Shown: positions 35,201 through 44,858 of the stretch, piece after piece | Numbering within the stretch: position 1 is the stretch's first letter | How the letters are laid out: each line of letters opens with the position of its first letter | Assembly: GCA_963746255.1 (NCBI GenBank) | Contig: CAVVAJ010000007.1 | Span: 806,001 to 870,000, forward strand | DNA: 64,000 bases | Origin: DAOVXM01 sp963746255 | GTDB lineage: Bacteria > Chloroflexota > Anaerolineae > Anaerolineales > UBA4823 | Direction: 5' to 3' | Position numbers and translations under genes: made by a program | The notes under the pieces: model-generated | Database searches by the model: none | What the model was told of the DNA's origin: nothing | Seen by the model: only the letters and a program-made list of their open reading frames with translations

Positions 35201-37276
35201 GACCCCTGGTATGCCGGCGGATATTTGAACTACTATTATTATGGCTTCGCAATCATTGCTGTGCTCATAAAATGGCTGGGTGTCGTCCCATCAGTTGCCT
35301 ATAATTTAGTAATCCCGACGATATTTTCCATGATTGCCTTGGGAGCGTTTTCTGTTTCTTGGAATATTTTCTCGTTCCGCAAACCCTCCGAAGGTCACCG
35401 TGGTTTGCTTTCACAGAGTTCACTGGTTGACGGCGCACCTACACATCCCCAAGGCAGCCGAACATCTCGGGATTCAAGGGAGAATAGTATCGGCACCATT
35501 CGACTTGGTGTAGGTTTAGCAGGGGCATTGAGTATGGCTGTCTTGGGCAACCTGGGAACGATACGGATGATCTGGAGAGGCTACCAGATGCTCGCTGCCC
35601 CGGGTGGTGTGATTGAAGGGGCTGGCATCTTCAAGCAGCTCGTCTGGTCAGTCCAAGGCTTCTTCCTGACCATGACTGGTTCTGCACTGCCGTACGCCAT
35701 CGGGGATTGGTATTGGTTACCGAGCCGTGCCATACCGGCACTAAACGATGTCGAACCGATTACCGAATTCCCATTCTTTACTGTCTTATACGGCGACCCT
35801 CATGCGCATCTGTTTGCTCTCCCAATTACGCTGCTTGCTATCAGTTTCGCGATCTCTATCTTGTTTGCACGTGCAAAATGGTCCCATGCCATCGGAGCTC
35901 TCGCGGGCTTTTTCCTTGGTGGTTTAGCGATTGGTGCCCTCAAGCCGACGAACACATGGGATTTTTATCCTTACCTGATCCTGGCATGTGTTGTAGTCAT
36001 CTATGCCCAGTGGAAGTATTTTGAACCCTTTGTTCCAAAGGAGAGCGGCTCGTCAGGGATGATGCGTCTTATATCCAAGATAATTCCACGGTATCAGCGG
36101 TTGTTGGTCACTGCTGGGAGTGTTTTGTTACTAATCATTTTCTCTGTTTTACTTTTCCAGCCCTTTTCAAGTTGGTATGCCCTGGGCTATAACAAAATTG
36201 ATTTTTGGCGCGGTACCCATACACCGCTCAGCTCCTACTTGGTCCATTGGGGATTATTTCTGTTCATCATTATCTCCTGGATGTATTGGGAGACAATCGA
36301 ATGGATGGCAAATACACCCCTCATAGCGTTGCGAAAATTGGAGCCCGATAAGGCCTGGATCCAAGCTGCCGTAGTCACTCTGCTGTTGATTATTGGAGCA
36401 TTTATTTACTTGAAAATAGGCATTGCTTGGTTCGTATTGTCACTAGCAGCTTGGGCGGGTGTCTTGATCCTGCGTCCGGCACTTCGCGATAGCAAACGCT
36501 TTGTATTATTTATTATTGGCACCGGGCTGATTCTAACGCTAATGGTCGAGTCGATTGTCTTGCGTGGTGATATCGGACGTATGAATACCGTGTTTAAATT
36601 TTATCTCCAAGTGTGGACACTCTTTGCCATTAGCGCGGCACCCGCTCTGGGATGGTTGTGGAAACGGATGCCGCACTGGTCGCCAAATGCTCGCACAATT
36701 TGGCAGGTCGCATTTATAGCTTTGGTGGCCGGTACAGCGATGTACCCGCTGCTAGCCTCGATGGCAAAAGTAAAAGACCGCATGGCACCAGATGCCCCCA
36801 TGTCGCTGGATGGCATGGATTTCATGCGCTTCGCTGAGTATGCAGATACCTGGGGAGTGATGGACCTCGCCGAGGACTACCGAGCGATCCGCTGGATGCA
36901 GGCTAATATCTCCGGTTCTCCAGTTATCGTTGAAGCAAATTTGCGTGATCTATATCGTTGGGGATCTCGGATGACGAACTACACTGGTCTTCCAGGCGTA
37001 GTTGGTTGGGAGTGGCACCAACAGCAGCAGCGAGCGATTTTTCCCGGCAATCGAGTAAGTGAGCGGATAAATGAAATTGACAACTTCTATTTGACACCTG
37101 ACTTGGATGAAGCGCGTGAATTTCTGCAGAAATACGATGTAAACTACATCATTCTTGGTCAGCAGGAGCGTGGTCGCTACCCAGGTGAAGGCCTGGCAAA
37201 ATTTTCTGGCGCTGAAGGTGTTTTCTGGCGTAAAGTTTATGAAGATGGCACTACAATTATTTACAAAGTGTTATAA
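32210..37276 (+). CDS. Fused GT-C glycosyltransferase and DUF2298 (Chlor_Arch_YYY) membrane protein
   Basis: A very large membrane protein of 1688 residues with more than 20 helices. Residues about 1-790 resemble a GT39-type protein, with the acidic HLHPDERFLIW motif in the first outer loop and a later soluble domain. Residues about 845-1688 match DUF2298, with DLWHPWKGGEKPMDFAYLNAVLKS, YYYYGFAII, PFFTVLYGDPHAHLFALP, KPTNTWDFY and the C-terminal GLPGVVGWEWHQQQQRAIFP. The frame is intact along the whole length. DUF2298 proteins probably are GT-C relatives; a single chain with two such units suggests a sequential or dimer-like transferase. Confidence 0.85.
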   Translation: MVPETTTSPKSSNPRRPAGLIFDLLIVAVLLLGLYLRMVGIDWGEYQHLHPDERFLIWVGNDIQPVDTWSEYFDTPNSTLNPHNVGHGFYVYGTLPMFLTRYVVEWIYGHSGFNEMVNVGRPLSAMMDLLTVFLVYLIAARIYDRRVGVIAALFSSAAVLQIQQSHFFTMDTFANFFTYLAIYFAIRVGMSHWRVQTALEQSTGDGPGLPAENNARPSKIWFLGFVRQPVLIYSIGFGIAFGMAMASKISAFPVAVMLPAAFAIQMYKLPASDRLPKLPEVLSYLFIAGALSIVIFRLFQPYAFSGPGLLGIAPNPLWRDNILEQRNQAAGDVDFPPALQWARRPVWFSLQNLVVWGLGIPLGITAWIGFFWIAWRMLTKKNAWQRNILLWGWTAFYFTWQSLQFNPTMRYQLPIYPALAIFAAWAIVAGYDHWRLYIRSDQSTTHTGKTRLRKTAVGFFVLFLSVGVVISTIGWAYGFSQIYSRPITRVAASRWIYQNIPGPINIQISTLDGGEFNQLLPFPYNFNILPNSPYLTSFAPKVSGMINEVVLPHVVDVNENPGPKQLTIEISTPDGAVLASKSLISNFNQRDDRRGEAYAVRFDQSVPVVADQPYQLTLVLSGEPGALSLSGAAVANEGDWDDGLPLRVDGYDAFGGVFQPGLNFNMYTDDNPEKLARFISILDEADYLFISSSRQWGSLPRLPERFPLTSVYYRELLGCPPEVELEHCYNVARPGTYQGNLGFELVQVFQSDQTVGALTVNDQPSEEAFTVYDHPKVFIFQKSEDYDIDQIIRVFSPINFEEVVRITPKRAESYPANLMLPADRLAEQRAGGTWSQLFDPSGWMNRSPVLTVVVWYLALFVIGLVGYPVIRLAFPGLSDHGYPIARLVGLLLLAYFSWLAGSFRIPFSRMTITIIFTLLFLVSVAIVFAQRKNIWQEIRSRWKYFLLIEALFLLFFVLDLLIRYGNPDLWHPWKGGEKPMDFAYLNAVLKSTTFPPFDPWYAGGYLNYYYYGFAIIAVLIKWLGVVPSVAYNLVIPTIFSMIALGAFSVSWNIFSFRKPSEGHRGLLSQSSLVDGAPTHPQGSRTSRDSRENSIGTIRLGVGLAGALSMAVLGNLGTIRMIWRGYQMLAAPGGVIEGAGIFKQLVWSVQGFFLTMTGSALPYAIGDWYWLPSRAIPALNDVEPITEFPFFTVLYGDPHAHLFALPITLLAISFAISILFARAKWSHAIGALAGFFLGGLAIGALKPTNTWDFYPYLILACVVVIYAQWKYFEPFVPKESGSSGMMRLISKIIPRYQRLLVTAGSVLLLIIFSVLLFQPFSSWYALGYNKIDFWRGTHTPLSSYLVHWGLFLFIIISWMYWETIEWMANTPLIALRKLEPDKAWIQAAVVTLLLIIGAFIYLKIGIAWFVLSLAAWAGVLILRPALRDSKRFVLFIIGTGLILTLMVESIVLRGDIGRMNTVFKFYLQVWTLFAISAAPALGWLWKRMPHWSPNARTIWQVAFIALVAGTAMYPLLASMAKVKDRMAPDAPMSLDGMDFMRFAEYADTWGVMDLAEDYRAIRWMQANISGSPVIVEANLRDLYRWGSRMTNYTGLPGVVGWEWHQQQQRAIFPGNRVSERINEIDNFYLTPDLDEAREFLQKYDVNYIILGQQERGRYPGEGLAKFSGAEGVFWRKVYEDGTTIIYKVL

Positions 37277-37298
37277 GTAATTCTCCACGGAGAAACTT

Positions 37299-40044
37299 GT
37301 GTTGTCATTTGTCGTTTGGTATTTGGTAATTTCTATCCTTGGATGGGTGACATTCCCAATCGCTTATCGGCTATTCCCCGGGTTGGTGGATCGGGGTTAT
37401 TCATTTTCCCGCGTATTGGGACTCCTATTGTGGGGCTATATCTTCTGGGTGCTGGCATCTTTTGGGGTCCTCGGCAACCAATTTGGCAGCATACTATTTT
37501 CATTAATCATTTTATCCGCTATCAGTATATTGACTTAATTCAAGTTGACGGGTGGTTTATCCTCTTCTGGTGCATCTAAATCTGCACTAATTGAGATAAT
37601 TGGATGGGTCAAGGGACATCGCAGTAATATTATCTTGATCGAGATAATATTTTTTTTCGCCTTTGCTGGCTACACCCTGATACGGGCTGCAAATCCCGAA
37701 ATTCTCGGTACAGAGAAACCGATGGAAGTAGCATTTATCAATGCCATACTGAAATCACCCACATTTCCTCCCAATGATCCTTGGCTATCAGGGTACTCAA
37801 TTTCATATTACTATTTTGGTTATATATTGATCGCCATGGTTGCGAAATTTACGAGCACGCCCGGCGCGATCGCATTTAACCTGGGCTTAGGATTGGTCTT
37901 TGGTTTAGCTGCTTTGGGTGCATATGGGTTGGTGTTCAACCTTTTGCGCTCGACTCACAGTTCGAATAATTCACCTGCCTGGCCAGGTGCTTCAGATCAT
38001 AGGCACGGTAGATGGGACGCGTTGACTGCCCTCTTGGGGCCGGTGTTTATCTTGTTGTTGAGCAATATTGAAGGTCTGCTTGAGATCCTGCATGCACGTG
38101 GTATCTTTCCGGCATCATTTTGGGTTTGGTTGGATATCCAAGACATTAACCAACCGCCTGCGGCACCCTATAATTGGCTGCCACGACTATTTGGCAGCGG
38201 TAATTGGTGGTGGTGGCGTGCCTCCAGGGTCTTGCAGGATTTCGATCTTGCCAATAATTCGAAGGAGATCATCGACGAGTTTCCAGTATTTTCATTTGTA
38301 CTGGGTGACCTCCATCCTCATGTATTGGTGATCCCATTCGCTTTCTTAGCCATGGCTTTAGCATTGAATCACCTCCTCTCCCCGGTGCAAACTCTCTGGC
38401 TTCGTATGCGGATCAAGTTTAAAGTTCAGGCTTGGCTGTCAATATTTATCGCGCTCTTGGGGATTATCTGCTTGTGGTTCGGGCTGGGAAGCTTGCGTAT
38501 ACCCGTAGCTCTGCTGGGCTTAGCTTGTTTGCTATTCAGCGGTTTTATATTTATAAATATTCCCCAAACAATTCGCCAGTGAATGGACCACTCTTTTCTC
38601 AGGCGCACAAAACGACTCTTGGAATTTGAAAATTCCTTTATACATCCACCCCCCCGAACTGCTGGTCGTATCGATCTCTATAGGTGGTTTGGCTTTCCTT
38701 AATGTTTGGGATTTTCCATTTTATATATTGCTTTTTGCCGGGATTTATACCCTGAAAAGGATTTGGTCTCAGGATGTTTCTTCAGCCTGGAAGATCTTCT
38801 GTGATTTCCTTGTCATTAGCGTCTGTATCGGTATTTTGGGAGTCTTACTTTACTTTCTGCAGTATCTCGGGTTTTCATCCCAGGCAGGCGGTATCATACC
38901 AAATTTAATCTATCCCACTCGCGGCGCCCATTTGTGGGTCATGTTCCTGACGATATTGATCCCCCTCGCCTGCTATCTTTTCTACATCTGGTTGAATTAT
39001 GGCAGCAAACAACAGCTGAAATTAGGTATCGGTATAACCGGAATAACGTTTGTGATTCTGCTGCTGTTTTCAACCCTGTTTGGTTTTTTGATCATGGTTA
39101 TCCCCGGACTGCGCGAACTCTTCTTGGGTTCTCTGGGGGCCGATTCTCTTGATTCGGTTTTAAACATCGGCTTAACCAAGCGCGCCCTGAACGCTGGCGG
39201 ATGGGTTACTTTATTAATATTCTTAGCTCTAGTTATTGGGATGATTTGGCCCAAAAAACGTACTGAGGATGGCGTGTATCTTCTACCAGCCAAACTCGAT
39301 CGGAGCCATATTTATTCATTCGGGCTTTTATTGGTTGGCGGCATCTTAATCGCGACCCCTGAATTCTTCTTTTTACGCGATCAATTCGGTTGGCGTATGA
39401 ATACGATTTTTAAGTTTTATTACCAGGGTTGGCTAATGTGGGGCATTATCGCCGCTTTCGGTACAGGTGTATTGCTCACCTATCTGAATGGGGTATGGGC
39501 GGGCATTTTTCGAGCGGGACTTGGACTGGTGCTCTTCGCTGGATTGACATATACTGTCTTGGGCTTTTGGGATAGAACCCGCGGTTTTTCTACCGATGTC
39601 GACCTAACCCTTGACGGATCAGATTATATCGGTCAGTACTCGCCTGATGAGTTAACCGCGATACGTTGGTTAGCATCTGCCCCTCTGGGAGTTGTTGCTG
39701 AGGCTGTTGGTGGCAGTTATTCCAATTATGCCCGGGTATCGGCATTTAGTGGTCAACCAACAGTTTTGGGATGGCCTGGGCACGAGAGCCAATGGCGGGG
39801 TGGTGGTACCGAGATGGGTTCACGCCAATCTGATATCGAGCGCTTGTACTGTGCCCGCGATTGGTTGGAAGCCGGGCCAATTATCATGCAGTATGACATT
39901 CGCTATGTCTATGTCGGCGATCTTGAACGATCAACTTATACCCGCGATACGTGTGGAACTGGACTTATGGAAGAGAAATTTGGCCTCAATTTAGCTGAAG
40001 CATATCGACAAGGGGATGTAGTAATATATGAAGTGCTTCAATAG
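37299..40044 (+). pseudogene. DUF2298 membrane protein, interrupted by a stop and a frameshift
   Basis: A second DUF2298 protein, aligning with the C-terminal half of the preceding fusion (GLVDRGYSFSRVLGLLLWGY, GTEKPMEVAFINAILKSPTFPPNDPW, SAFSGQPTVLGWPGHESQW). It begins at a GTG (37299) with GGAG upstream. Two lesions break it. One is an in-frame TAA at 37536-37538, in a cytosolic linker where the paralogue reads through. The other is a one-base excess in CCCC at 38562-38565; removing one C joins INIP to KQFASEWTTLF and the downstream helices. Without the lesions it would be about 914 residues. It may be a true pseudogene or contain sequence errors. Confidence 0.72.
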
Positions 40045-40066
40045 TTGCCGTGGTATTTAGATAGGT

Positions 40067-41836
40067 GTGATGGGTAAACGAAATCAGTTAGCACTTGAAA
40101 ACATGTTGGTCATCATCGCGTTCCTGCTTGGCCTTGGATTGCGCTTTTACAACCTCGGCGTGTTCCCGCTCTCGGATAGTGAAGCCGCGCGCGCTCTCCA
40201 GGCGTTTAGCCTAAGTCATGGGGGGCCTTTCGTTACCAGCCTTCAGCCGCTCTATATAATAGGGACTGGTTTGCTATTCACGATATTCGGCAGCAGCAAT
40301 ACTTGGGCACGTTTTCTGCCAGCCTTTATGGGAAGCCTGATGGTGCTTGCACCTTTGCTCTTCCGCACGAAATTAGGCCGGTCTGCCACCCTAATCATGA
40401 TTTTTGGGTTGGCAATTGACCCAGGGCTGGTGATAATTTCTCGACAACTAGATAGTCCCATCGTTGCCATCGCATTATTTGTATTCTCGCTGGGATTTTT
40501 ATTCCGCCGGCAAATTATATTTGCCGGAGTTGCCATAGGGTTATTGCTGTTGACAGGGGTTGGAGCAGTTCAAGCGGCTCTCATTGTCCTAATGACACTC
40601 CTTGCTGCGCGGCTCTTTCACCTGCATCCATTTGTTGAAATTCAGTCATCGTTTAGCTCGATGAACCCCAAGGCTTGGCTGTATTTTGGCGGGGCGATCA
40701 TCAGTACGATAGTTATCGCGAGCACGTTTTTTTTGAAATACCAATCCGGTTTTGCTTCTTGGTTGGAAAGTCTTTTACTGTTTTTTGCGAATTGGCTCAC
40801 AGCCGTAAGGACACCGCCGCTGAGTGCGATTTTTGCGTTAATTATCTATCAACCCCTGGCGCTGGTTTTTGCGGTAACAGCTACACTGCGCAGGTGGAAA
40901 ACTCATCCGGCTTTGGTGCCTTACCTTTTCTTCTGGATAATTGCCGGAATATTATTAGTAATTCTATATCCCGCTCGCCAGGTATCTGATATTGCCTGGG
41001 TGTTGTTTCCTCTCTGGGGCTTGGCTTCTTTGGAATTGGAGGATATTAAATTTGTCAGCTCTGAACATGCTAGGATTTCGCTTGGTTTAGGGGCGCTGAT
41101 AATATTGGTGTTCCCATTAATCTGGTTGAATGCAGCTGGTTTTGTTCAAGGGACCTTTGATTCCCAAACGATTTTGCTCCGATTGGTTGTCCTGATTGGT
41201 TTGATTGCTCTGTTAGGCTTATCTGTTATTCTTGTCGGTTTTGGATGGTCATGGATGGCCACGCGCTCCGGGGCGATCTTGGGTTTGGGTGTCGTTTTGG
41301 TTGTCTATCTGTTTGCTTCAATAACCGCTGCGGCATATACGAACCCCTTTCGCCAAAGGGAACTCTGGACCAAGTTTCCTTCGGTTGGTGATGCAGATTT
41401 AATTTTAACGACAGTCGCAGATATATCCGAGTGGAATACTGGATTGCGGGATCAGATCGATATCGCGATAAAAATTGAATCCCCAGCCATGCATTGGCTG
41501 CTGCGCGAATTTCCTGCTCTTAAACAAAGCGATGATTCTACCAACCCTTTGGATAGTTCGCCATCATTATTGCTCACCCAAGCCGATGATAACCAACCAC
41601 AGCTTGCGGCGAGGTATCGCGGGCAGGACTTTGTTTGGTGGGTAACCCCTGATTGGGGTAATCTCACGTCTGTAAATTTCTTCGCTTGGTTGACTTCGCG
41701 TACGATACCAATGAGTTATGAGTATGTCATCCTTTGGGGTCGTGGGGATTTGTTCCCTGGCGGCTCTGATCTTGGAGATGAAAATGGTTTGAACAGTGCT
41801 GATCTAATCGACGTAGAAAACGAACTCACAGAATAG
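40067..41836 (+). CDS. GT39-like membrane glycosyltransferase family protein
   Basis: Polytopic protein of 589 residues with 11-13 helices. The first outer loop reads FYNLGVFPLSDSEAARALQAFSLS, giving the acidic D-x-E pair expected at a GT-C active site. The C-terminal 120 residues form a soluble extracytoplasmic domain (DQIDIAIKIESPAMHWLLREFPAL...AARYRGQDFVWWVTPDWG). The layout fits the TIGR03663-like/GT39 set often found next to DUF2298 genes in Chloroflexi. It is the last of four GT-C type genes in a row and 22 bases after the broken DUF2298 gene. Confidence 0.8.
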   Translation: MMGKRNQLALENMLVIIAFLLGLGLRFYNLGVFPLSDSEAARALQAFSLSHGGPFVTSLQPLYIIGTGLLFTIFGSSNTWARFLPAFMGSLMVLAPLLFRTKLGRSATLIMIFGLAIDPGLVIISRQLDSPIVAIALFVFSLGFLFRRQIIFAGVAIGLLLLTGVGAVQAALIVLMTLLAARLFHLHPFVEIQSSFSSMNPKAWLYFGGAIISTIVIASTFFLKYQSGFASWLESLLLFFANWLTAVRTPPLSAIFALIIYQPLALVFAVTATLRRWKTHPALVPYLFFWIIAGILLVILYPARQVSDIAWVLFPLWGLASLELEDIKFVSSEHARISLGLGALIILVFPLIWLNAAGFVQGTFDSQTILLRLVVLIGLIALLGLSVILVGFGWSWMATRSGAILGLGVVLVVYLFASITAAAYTNPFRQRELWTKFPSVGDADLILTTVADISEWNTGLRDQIDIAIKIESPAMHWLLREFPALKQSDDSTNPLDSSPSLLLTQADDNQPQLAARYRGQDFVWWVTPDWGNLTSVNFFAWLTSRTIPMSYEYVILWGRGDLFPGGSDLGDENGLNSADLIDVENELTE

Positions 41837-41906
41837 ATCTTATACTCTCCTTCCAGGCACTGGATGATTTTATAAATGGCTAGGCTTGTATTTTTTTGGA
41901 GATTTT

Positions 41907-42599
41907 ATGGCACTCCCCAATATAATCGCAGTTGATGGACCTGCCGCTTCTGGAAAATCTACATTGGGGAAGCGTCTGGCGGAAAGCCTCGGATACTTAT
42001 ACTTTGATACCGGGGTGATGTACCGTGCCATCACATGGGCTGCCCTCCGTTCTGGCACAGAGGTATCGGATGAATTAGCGATCACAGCTTTGGCGGAAAA
42101 CACACCGGTTGAAATTGAACCTCCAACAATCGATGATGGACACGGCTATGATGTCATGGTTCAGGGACAAGATATCACCTGGGAGATACGACGCCCAGAC
42201 GTGGATGCTAATGTCTCGGTTGTATCAGCATACCCCGGAGTACGGCGTGCATTGAGCGCTCAGCAGCGCCGGATAGGGACGCGTGGAAAGGTCGTTATGG
42301 TTGGACGTGACATTGGTACGGTTGTGCTGCCTGAAGCTGATTTTAAAATTTATTTAGATGCATCCGCTGAAGAGCGCGCAAGGCGTAGGTATTTAGAACA
42401 GAAGTCAAAAGATGAGTCTGTTGAATATCCGAGGATCTTGGCATCCGTTCGAAAGAGGGATCGCATCGATTCTTCCCGGGAAATCGCTCCTCTACGCCCA
42501 GCGAGCGATGCGATTATTATTGATTCAGATGGTTTAAATGCCGATCAGGTGTACTCTCAGGTGTTAGTCTTGTTGAGCGCATACGGGTTAGACGAGTAG
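41907..42599 (+). CDS. cmk: Cytidylate kinase
   Basis: Cytosolic kinase of 230 residues that phosphorylates CMP and dCMP. The P-loop is VDGPAASGKSTLGKRLA near residues 7-23. The substrate-binding YLYFDTGVMYRAITWAAL and GRDIGTVVLPEADFKIYLDASAEERARRR (lid) are strongly diagnostic. The start ATG at 41907 has GGAG seven bases upstream; a longer frame from 41886 lacks support. The downstream PlsC gene follows directly, with its GTG overlapping the cmk stop by one base. cmk next to plsC is a common bacterial pairing. Confidence 0.95.
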   Translation: MALPNIIAVDGPAASGKSTLGKRLAESLGYLYFDTGVMYRAITWAALRSGTEVSDELAITALAENTPVEIEPPTIDDGHGYDVMVQGQDITWEIRRPDVDANVSVVSAYPGVRRALSAQQRRIGTRGKVVMVGRDIGTVVLPEADFKIYLDASAEERARRRYLEQKSKDESVEYPRILASVRKRDRIDSSREIAPLRPASDAIIIDSDGLNADQVYSQVLVLLSAYGLDE

Positions 42600-43363
42600 T
42601 GGCGCTCGAAGATCTCAGTTCTCGTCACCGCCATTCATTTGTTAAATCAAAGGTTCATACTTTCGGCTCGCGTTCCATGACCAAACAATACCGTGCCCCA
42701 ACGAAAAACAAAATCGCGAGAGCCTTTTTGCGCCCATTTTTCCGTGGATTGTTCCACATCCTATCTTCTGTCAAGATTTATGGTCGAGAAAACGTACCTG
42801 TTGGTGGCCCGTATCTCATTTGTATGAACCATGTTTCGCTATATGACCCACCCTTCATTATTGCTTTTTGGCCTACATGCCCGGAGGCTGTCGGCGCGGT
42901 TGAACTTTGGGACCGCCGCGGTATTGCTACCCTTGCGCGGTTATTCGGTGGGATCCCCGTCCGTCGCGGGCAATATGATCGCACGTTGTTCGAAACAATG
43001 ACAGAAGTGTTGGCTGCTGGCAGACCTTTGCTGATTGCGCCAGAAGGGCAGCGCTCTCATGCACCCGGTTTGCAGCCTGGGCTTCCCGGTGTAGCATATA
43101 TCGCAGGAAAAATGGGCGTCCCCATTGTCCCGGTCGGGATTGTAGGTGCAACTGATGATTTTCTCTCGAATTCGCTCAAAGCTCAAAGACCGATTATTGA
43201 GATGCATATCGGCCAGCTATTTCGACTTCCAGCTGACCATGAAAAGGGCAAATCCCGCAAAATGATCCGCCAGGAGAATGTAGATCTGATTATGATTCGC
43301 ATCGCTAAGCTGTTGCCAGAAAACTATCGAGGCTACTATGGCGGATCATTCTCCCAATCCTGA
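42599..43363 (+). CDS. PlsC-type 1-acyl-sn-glycerol-3-phosphate acyltransferase (first of three)
   Basis: Membrane-bound acyltransferase for phosphatidic acid synthesis, 254 residues from the GTG at 42599 or 228 from the ATG at 42677. The start is ambiguous; neither has a strong ribosome binding site. Motifs: NHVSLYD (NHx4D, block I), a GGIPVRRGQYDR stretch (block II) and APEGQRSHAPG (block III, EGxRS). This is the standard catalytic set. The next acyltransferase gene overlaps its 3' end by 26 bases. Confidence 0.88.
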   Translation: MALEDLSSRHRHSFVKSKVHTFGSRSMTKQYRAPTKNKIARAFLRPFFRGLFHILSSVKIYGRENVPVGGPYLICMNHVSLYDPPFIIAFWPTCPEAVGAVELWDRRGIATLARLFGGIPVRRGQYDRTLFETMTEVLAAGRPLLIAPEGQRSHAPGLQPGLPGVAYIAGKMGVPIVPVGIVGATDDFLSNSLKAQRPIIEMHIGQLFRLPADHEKGKSRKMIRQENVDLIMIRIAKLLPENYRGYYGGSFSQS

Positions 43364-44060
43364 AAAACCTCGTACACCCATAGTTAGACCACAAATTACC
43401 CGTCTGCCGAATTTGACTTTTTGGCGTCGTCTTTTCCGATGGTTCATCCGTGGGATTGCGGTACTAGTAATAAAAACATTTACTCGCACGCGTACTAACG
43501 GCATCGAGAACTTTCCGCTGACAGGTCCGTACATCATCGCGTCAAATCACCTCGGGGATGCAGATGTTGTACTTGGATTAGTTAAATTTCCTGTACAAGT
43601 AGAGGCCCTTGCCAAGGCAGATTTGCTTAATTTCCCCATTCTTGGAAAAATTATGGATTTGTATGGCGTTATCTGGGTTCACCGGGGTCAGCCTGACCGC
43701 AGAGCGATAAGGACTGCGATTGAGGCACTCAACCGAGGTCGCGTTGTCGGAATCGCTCCAGAAGCACGCGAAAGCTTGACCGGTGAATTAGAATATGGCA
43801 CTGGAGGTGCCGCCTATATAGCGATTAAGTCGGGTGTGGCTGTATTACCAGTAGCCTTCATCGGCACTGGGAACGCCACTGTCTATCGCAACATGCTGAG
43901 AGTGCGCCGCTCAGATATTGATATACATGTTGGCACTCCATTTGATCTAGTCCAGACCGGTGATCTCCGTTCAGATATTGATTCAGGCACACAGCAAATT
44001 ATGTCTGCTTTGGCAGCGCTCCTGCCGGTGGAATATCGTGGTGTCTATGAGGGTAATTAG
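43338..44060 (+). CDS. PlsC-type acyltransferase (second of three)
   Basis: Acyltransferase of 240 residues overlapping the previous one by 26 bases in another frame. Block I is SNHLGDAD, block II VIWVHRGQPDRRA and block III APEARESLTG, where the usual EGTRS reads EARES. The changed block III may alter glycerol-phosphate binding, so the acceptor could differ from the standard lysophosphatidate. A hydrophobic stretch (FRWFIRGIAVLVIKTF) anchors the N-terminus. Confidence 0.87.
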   Translation: MADHSPNPEKPRTPIVRPQITRLPNLTFWRRLFRWFIRGIAVLVIKTFTRTRTNGIENFPLTGPYIIASNHLGDADVVLGLVKFPVQVEALAKADLLNFPILGKIMDLYGVIWVHRGQPDRRAIRTAIEALNRGRVVGIAPEARESLTGELEYGTGGAAYIAIKSGVAVLPVAFIGTGNATVYRNMLRVRRSDIDIHVGTPFDLVQTGDLRSDIDSGTQQIMSALAALLPVEYRGVYEGN

Positions 44061-44107
44061 AATATTCTTATCCATTTTTGAGAATTTCGATTTAGAGGTA
44101 TTTGCTC

Positions 44108-44818
44108 ATGAAATCTAGCCTAACGGAATACCGCCACGATGATTGGGACACTCGTCGGCGTATTCTGAGGTTTCTCCTGAAACATATCGGGTTTACATTG
44201 TTGGCCAAGATCAATCGAGTAGACGGCTTAGAGAACATTCCTCCAGCGGGTCCTGCGATTTTGATGATTAATCATATCGCTTTCATTGACCCAATCGTTG
44301 TACTCAATGTCTTACCGCGGAATATTGTTCCCTTGGCTAAGGTAGAGGTTTATGAATATCCGCTAATCGGTATAATCCCCAAAATGTGGGGCGTGATACC
44401 AGTAAAGCGCGAGGATGTCGACCGGTATGCAGTTCGGCAGGTGATCAATGTGTTGGATGCTGGCGAAATAGTCCTTGTAGCCCCTGAAGGGACCCGTTCA
44501 CCTGCGCTAACTCGCGCCAAAGAAGGGATTGCCTATTTGGCCAACCGCAGTGGGGTGATGGTCATCCCGGTCGCAATTGATGGCACGATCGGTTTCCCTG
44601 CCTTTAGGTTCACTTCCGCTTGGCAGGCTGAAGGTGCAGCCGTACGGTTTGGAAAGCCATTTCGCTATAAATCAGACATAAACAGACCCGGGCGTGATCT
44701 CTTACGTAAAATGACCGACGAAGCTATGTACGTCTTAGCCGGAATGCTGCCTGAAAACCGCCGCGGCGTATATTCTGATTTATCTCGTGCTACCGAGGAT
44801 ACACTTGAATGGCTTTAG
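44108..44818 (+). CDS. PlsC-type acyltransferase (third of three)
   Basis: Acyltransferase of 236 residues. Block I is INHIAFIDP, block II GVIPVKREDVDR and block III APEGTRSPALT, all standard. The ATG at 44108 is chosen because GAGGTATTTGCTC precedes it; a TTG two codons earlier is in frame. It is separated from the second copy by 47 bases. Three distinct PlsC-type genes in a row suggest a division of labour by acyl chain, acceptor or lipid class, which is inference. Confidence 0.88.
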   Translation: MKSSLTEYRHDDWDTRRRILRFLLKHIGFTLLAKINRVDGLENIPPAGPAILMINHIAFIDPIVVLNVLPRNIVPLAKVEVYEYPLIGIIPKMWGVIPVKREDVDRYAVRQVINVLDAGEIVLVAPEGTRSPALTRAKEGIAYLANRSGVMVIPVAIDGTIGFPAFRFTSAWQAEGAAVRFGKPFRYKSDINRPGRDLLRKMTDEAMYVLAGMLPENRRGVYSDLSRATEDTLEWL

Positions 44819-44827
44819 ATCTATTAA

Positions 44828-44836
44828 TGCTATAAT
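44828..44836 (+). promoter_or_regulatory. Extended -10 promoter for histidine kinase gene
   Basis: TGCTATAAT lies 22 bases before the kinase start codon. The same TGCTATAAT nonamer precedes minC, minD and the fmdB-like gene. Confidence 0.58.
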
Positions 44837-44858
44837 CATGCATTAGATCAGATCTAAG

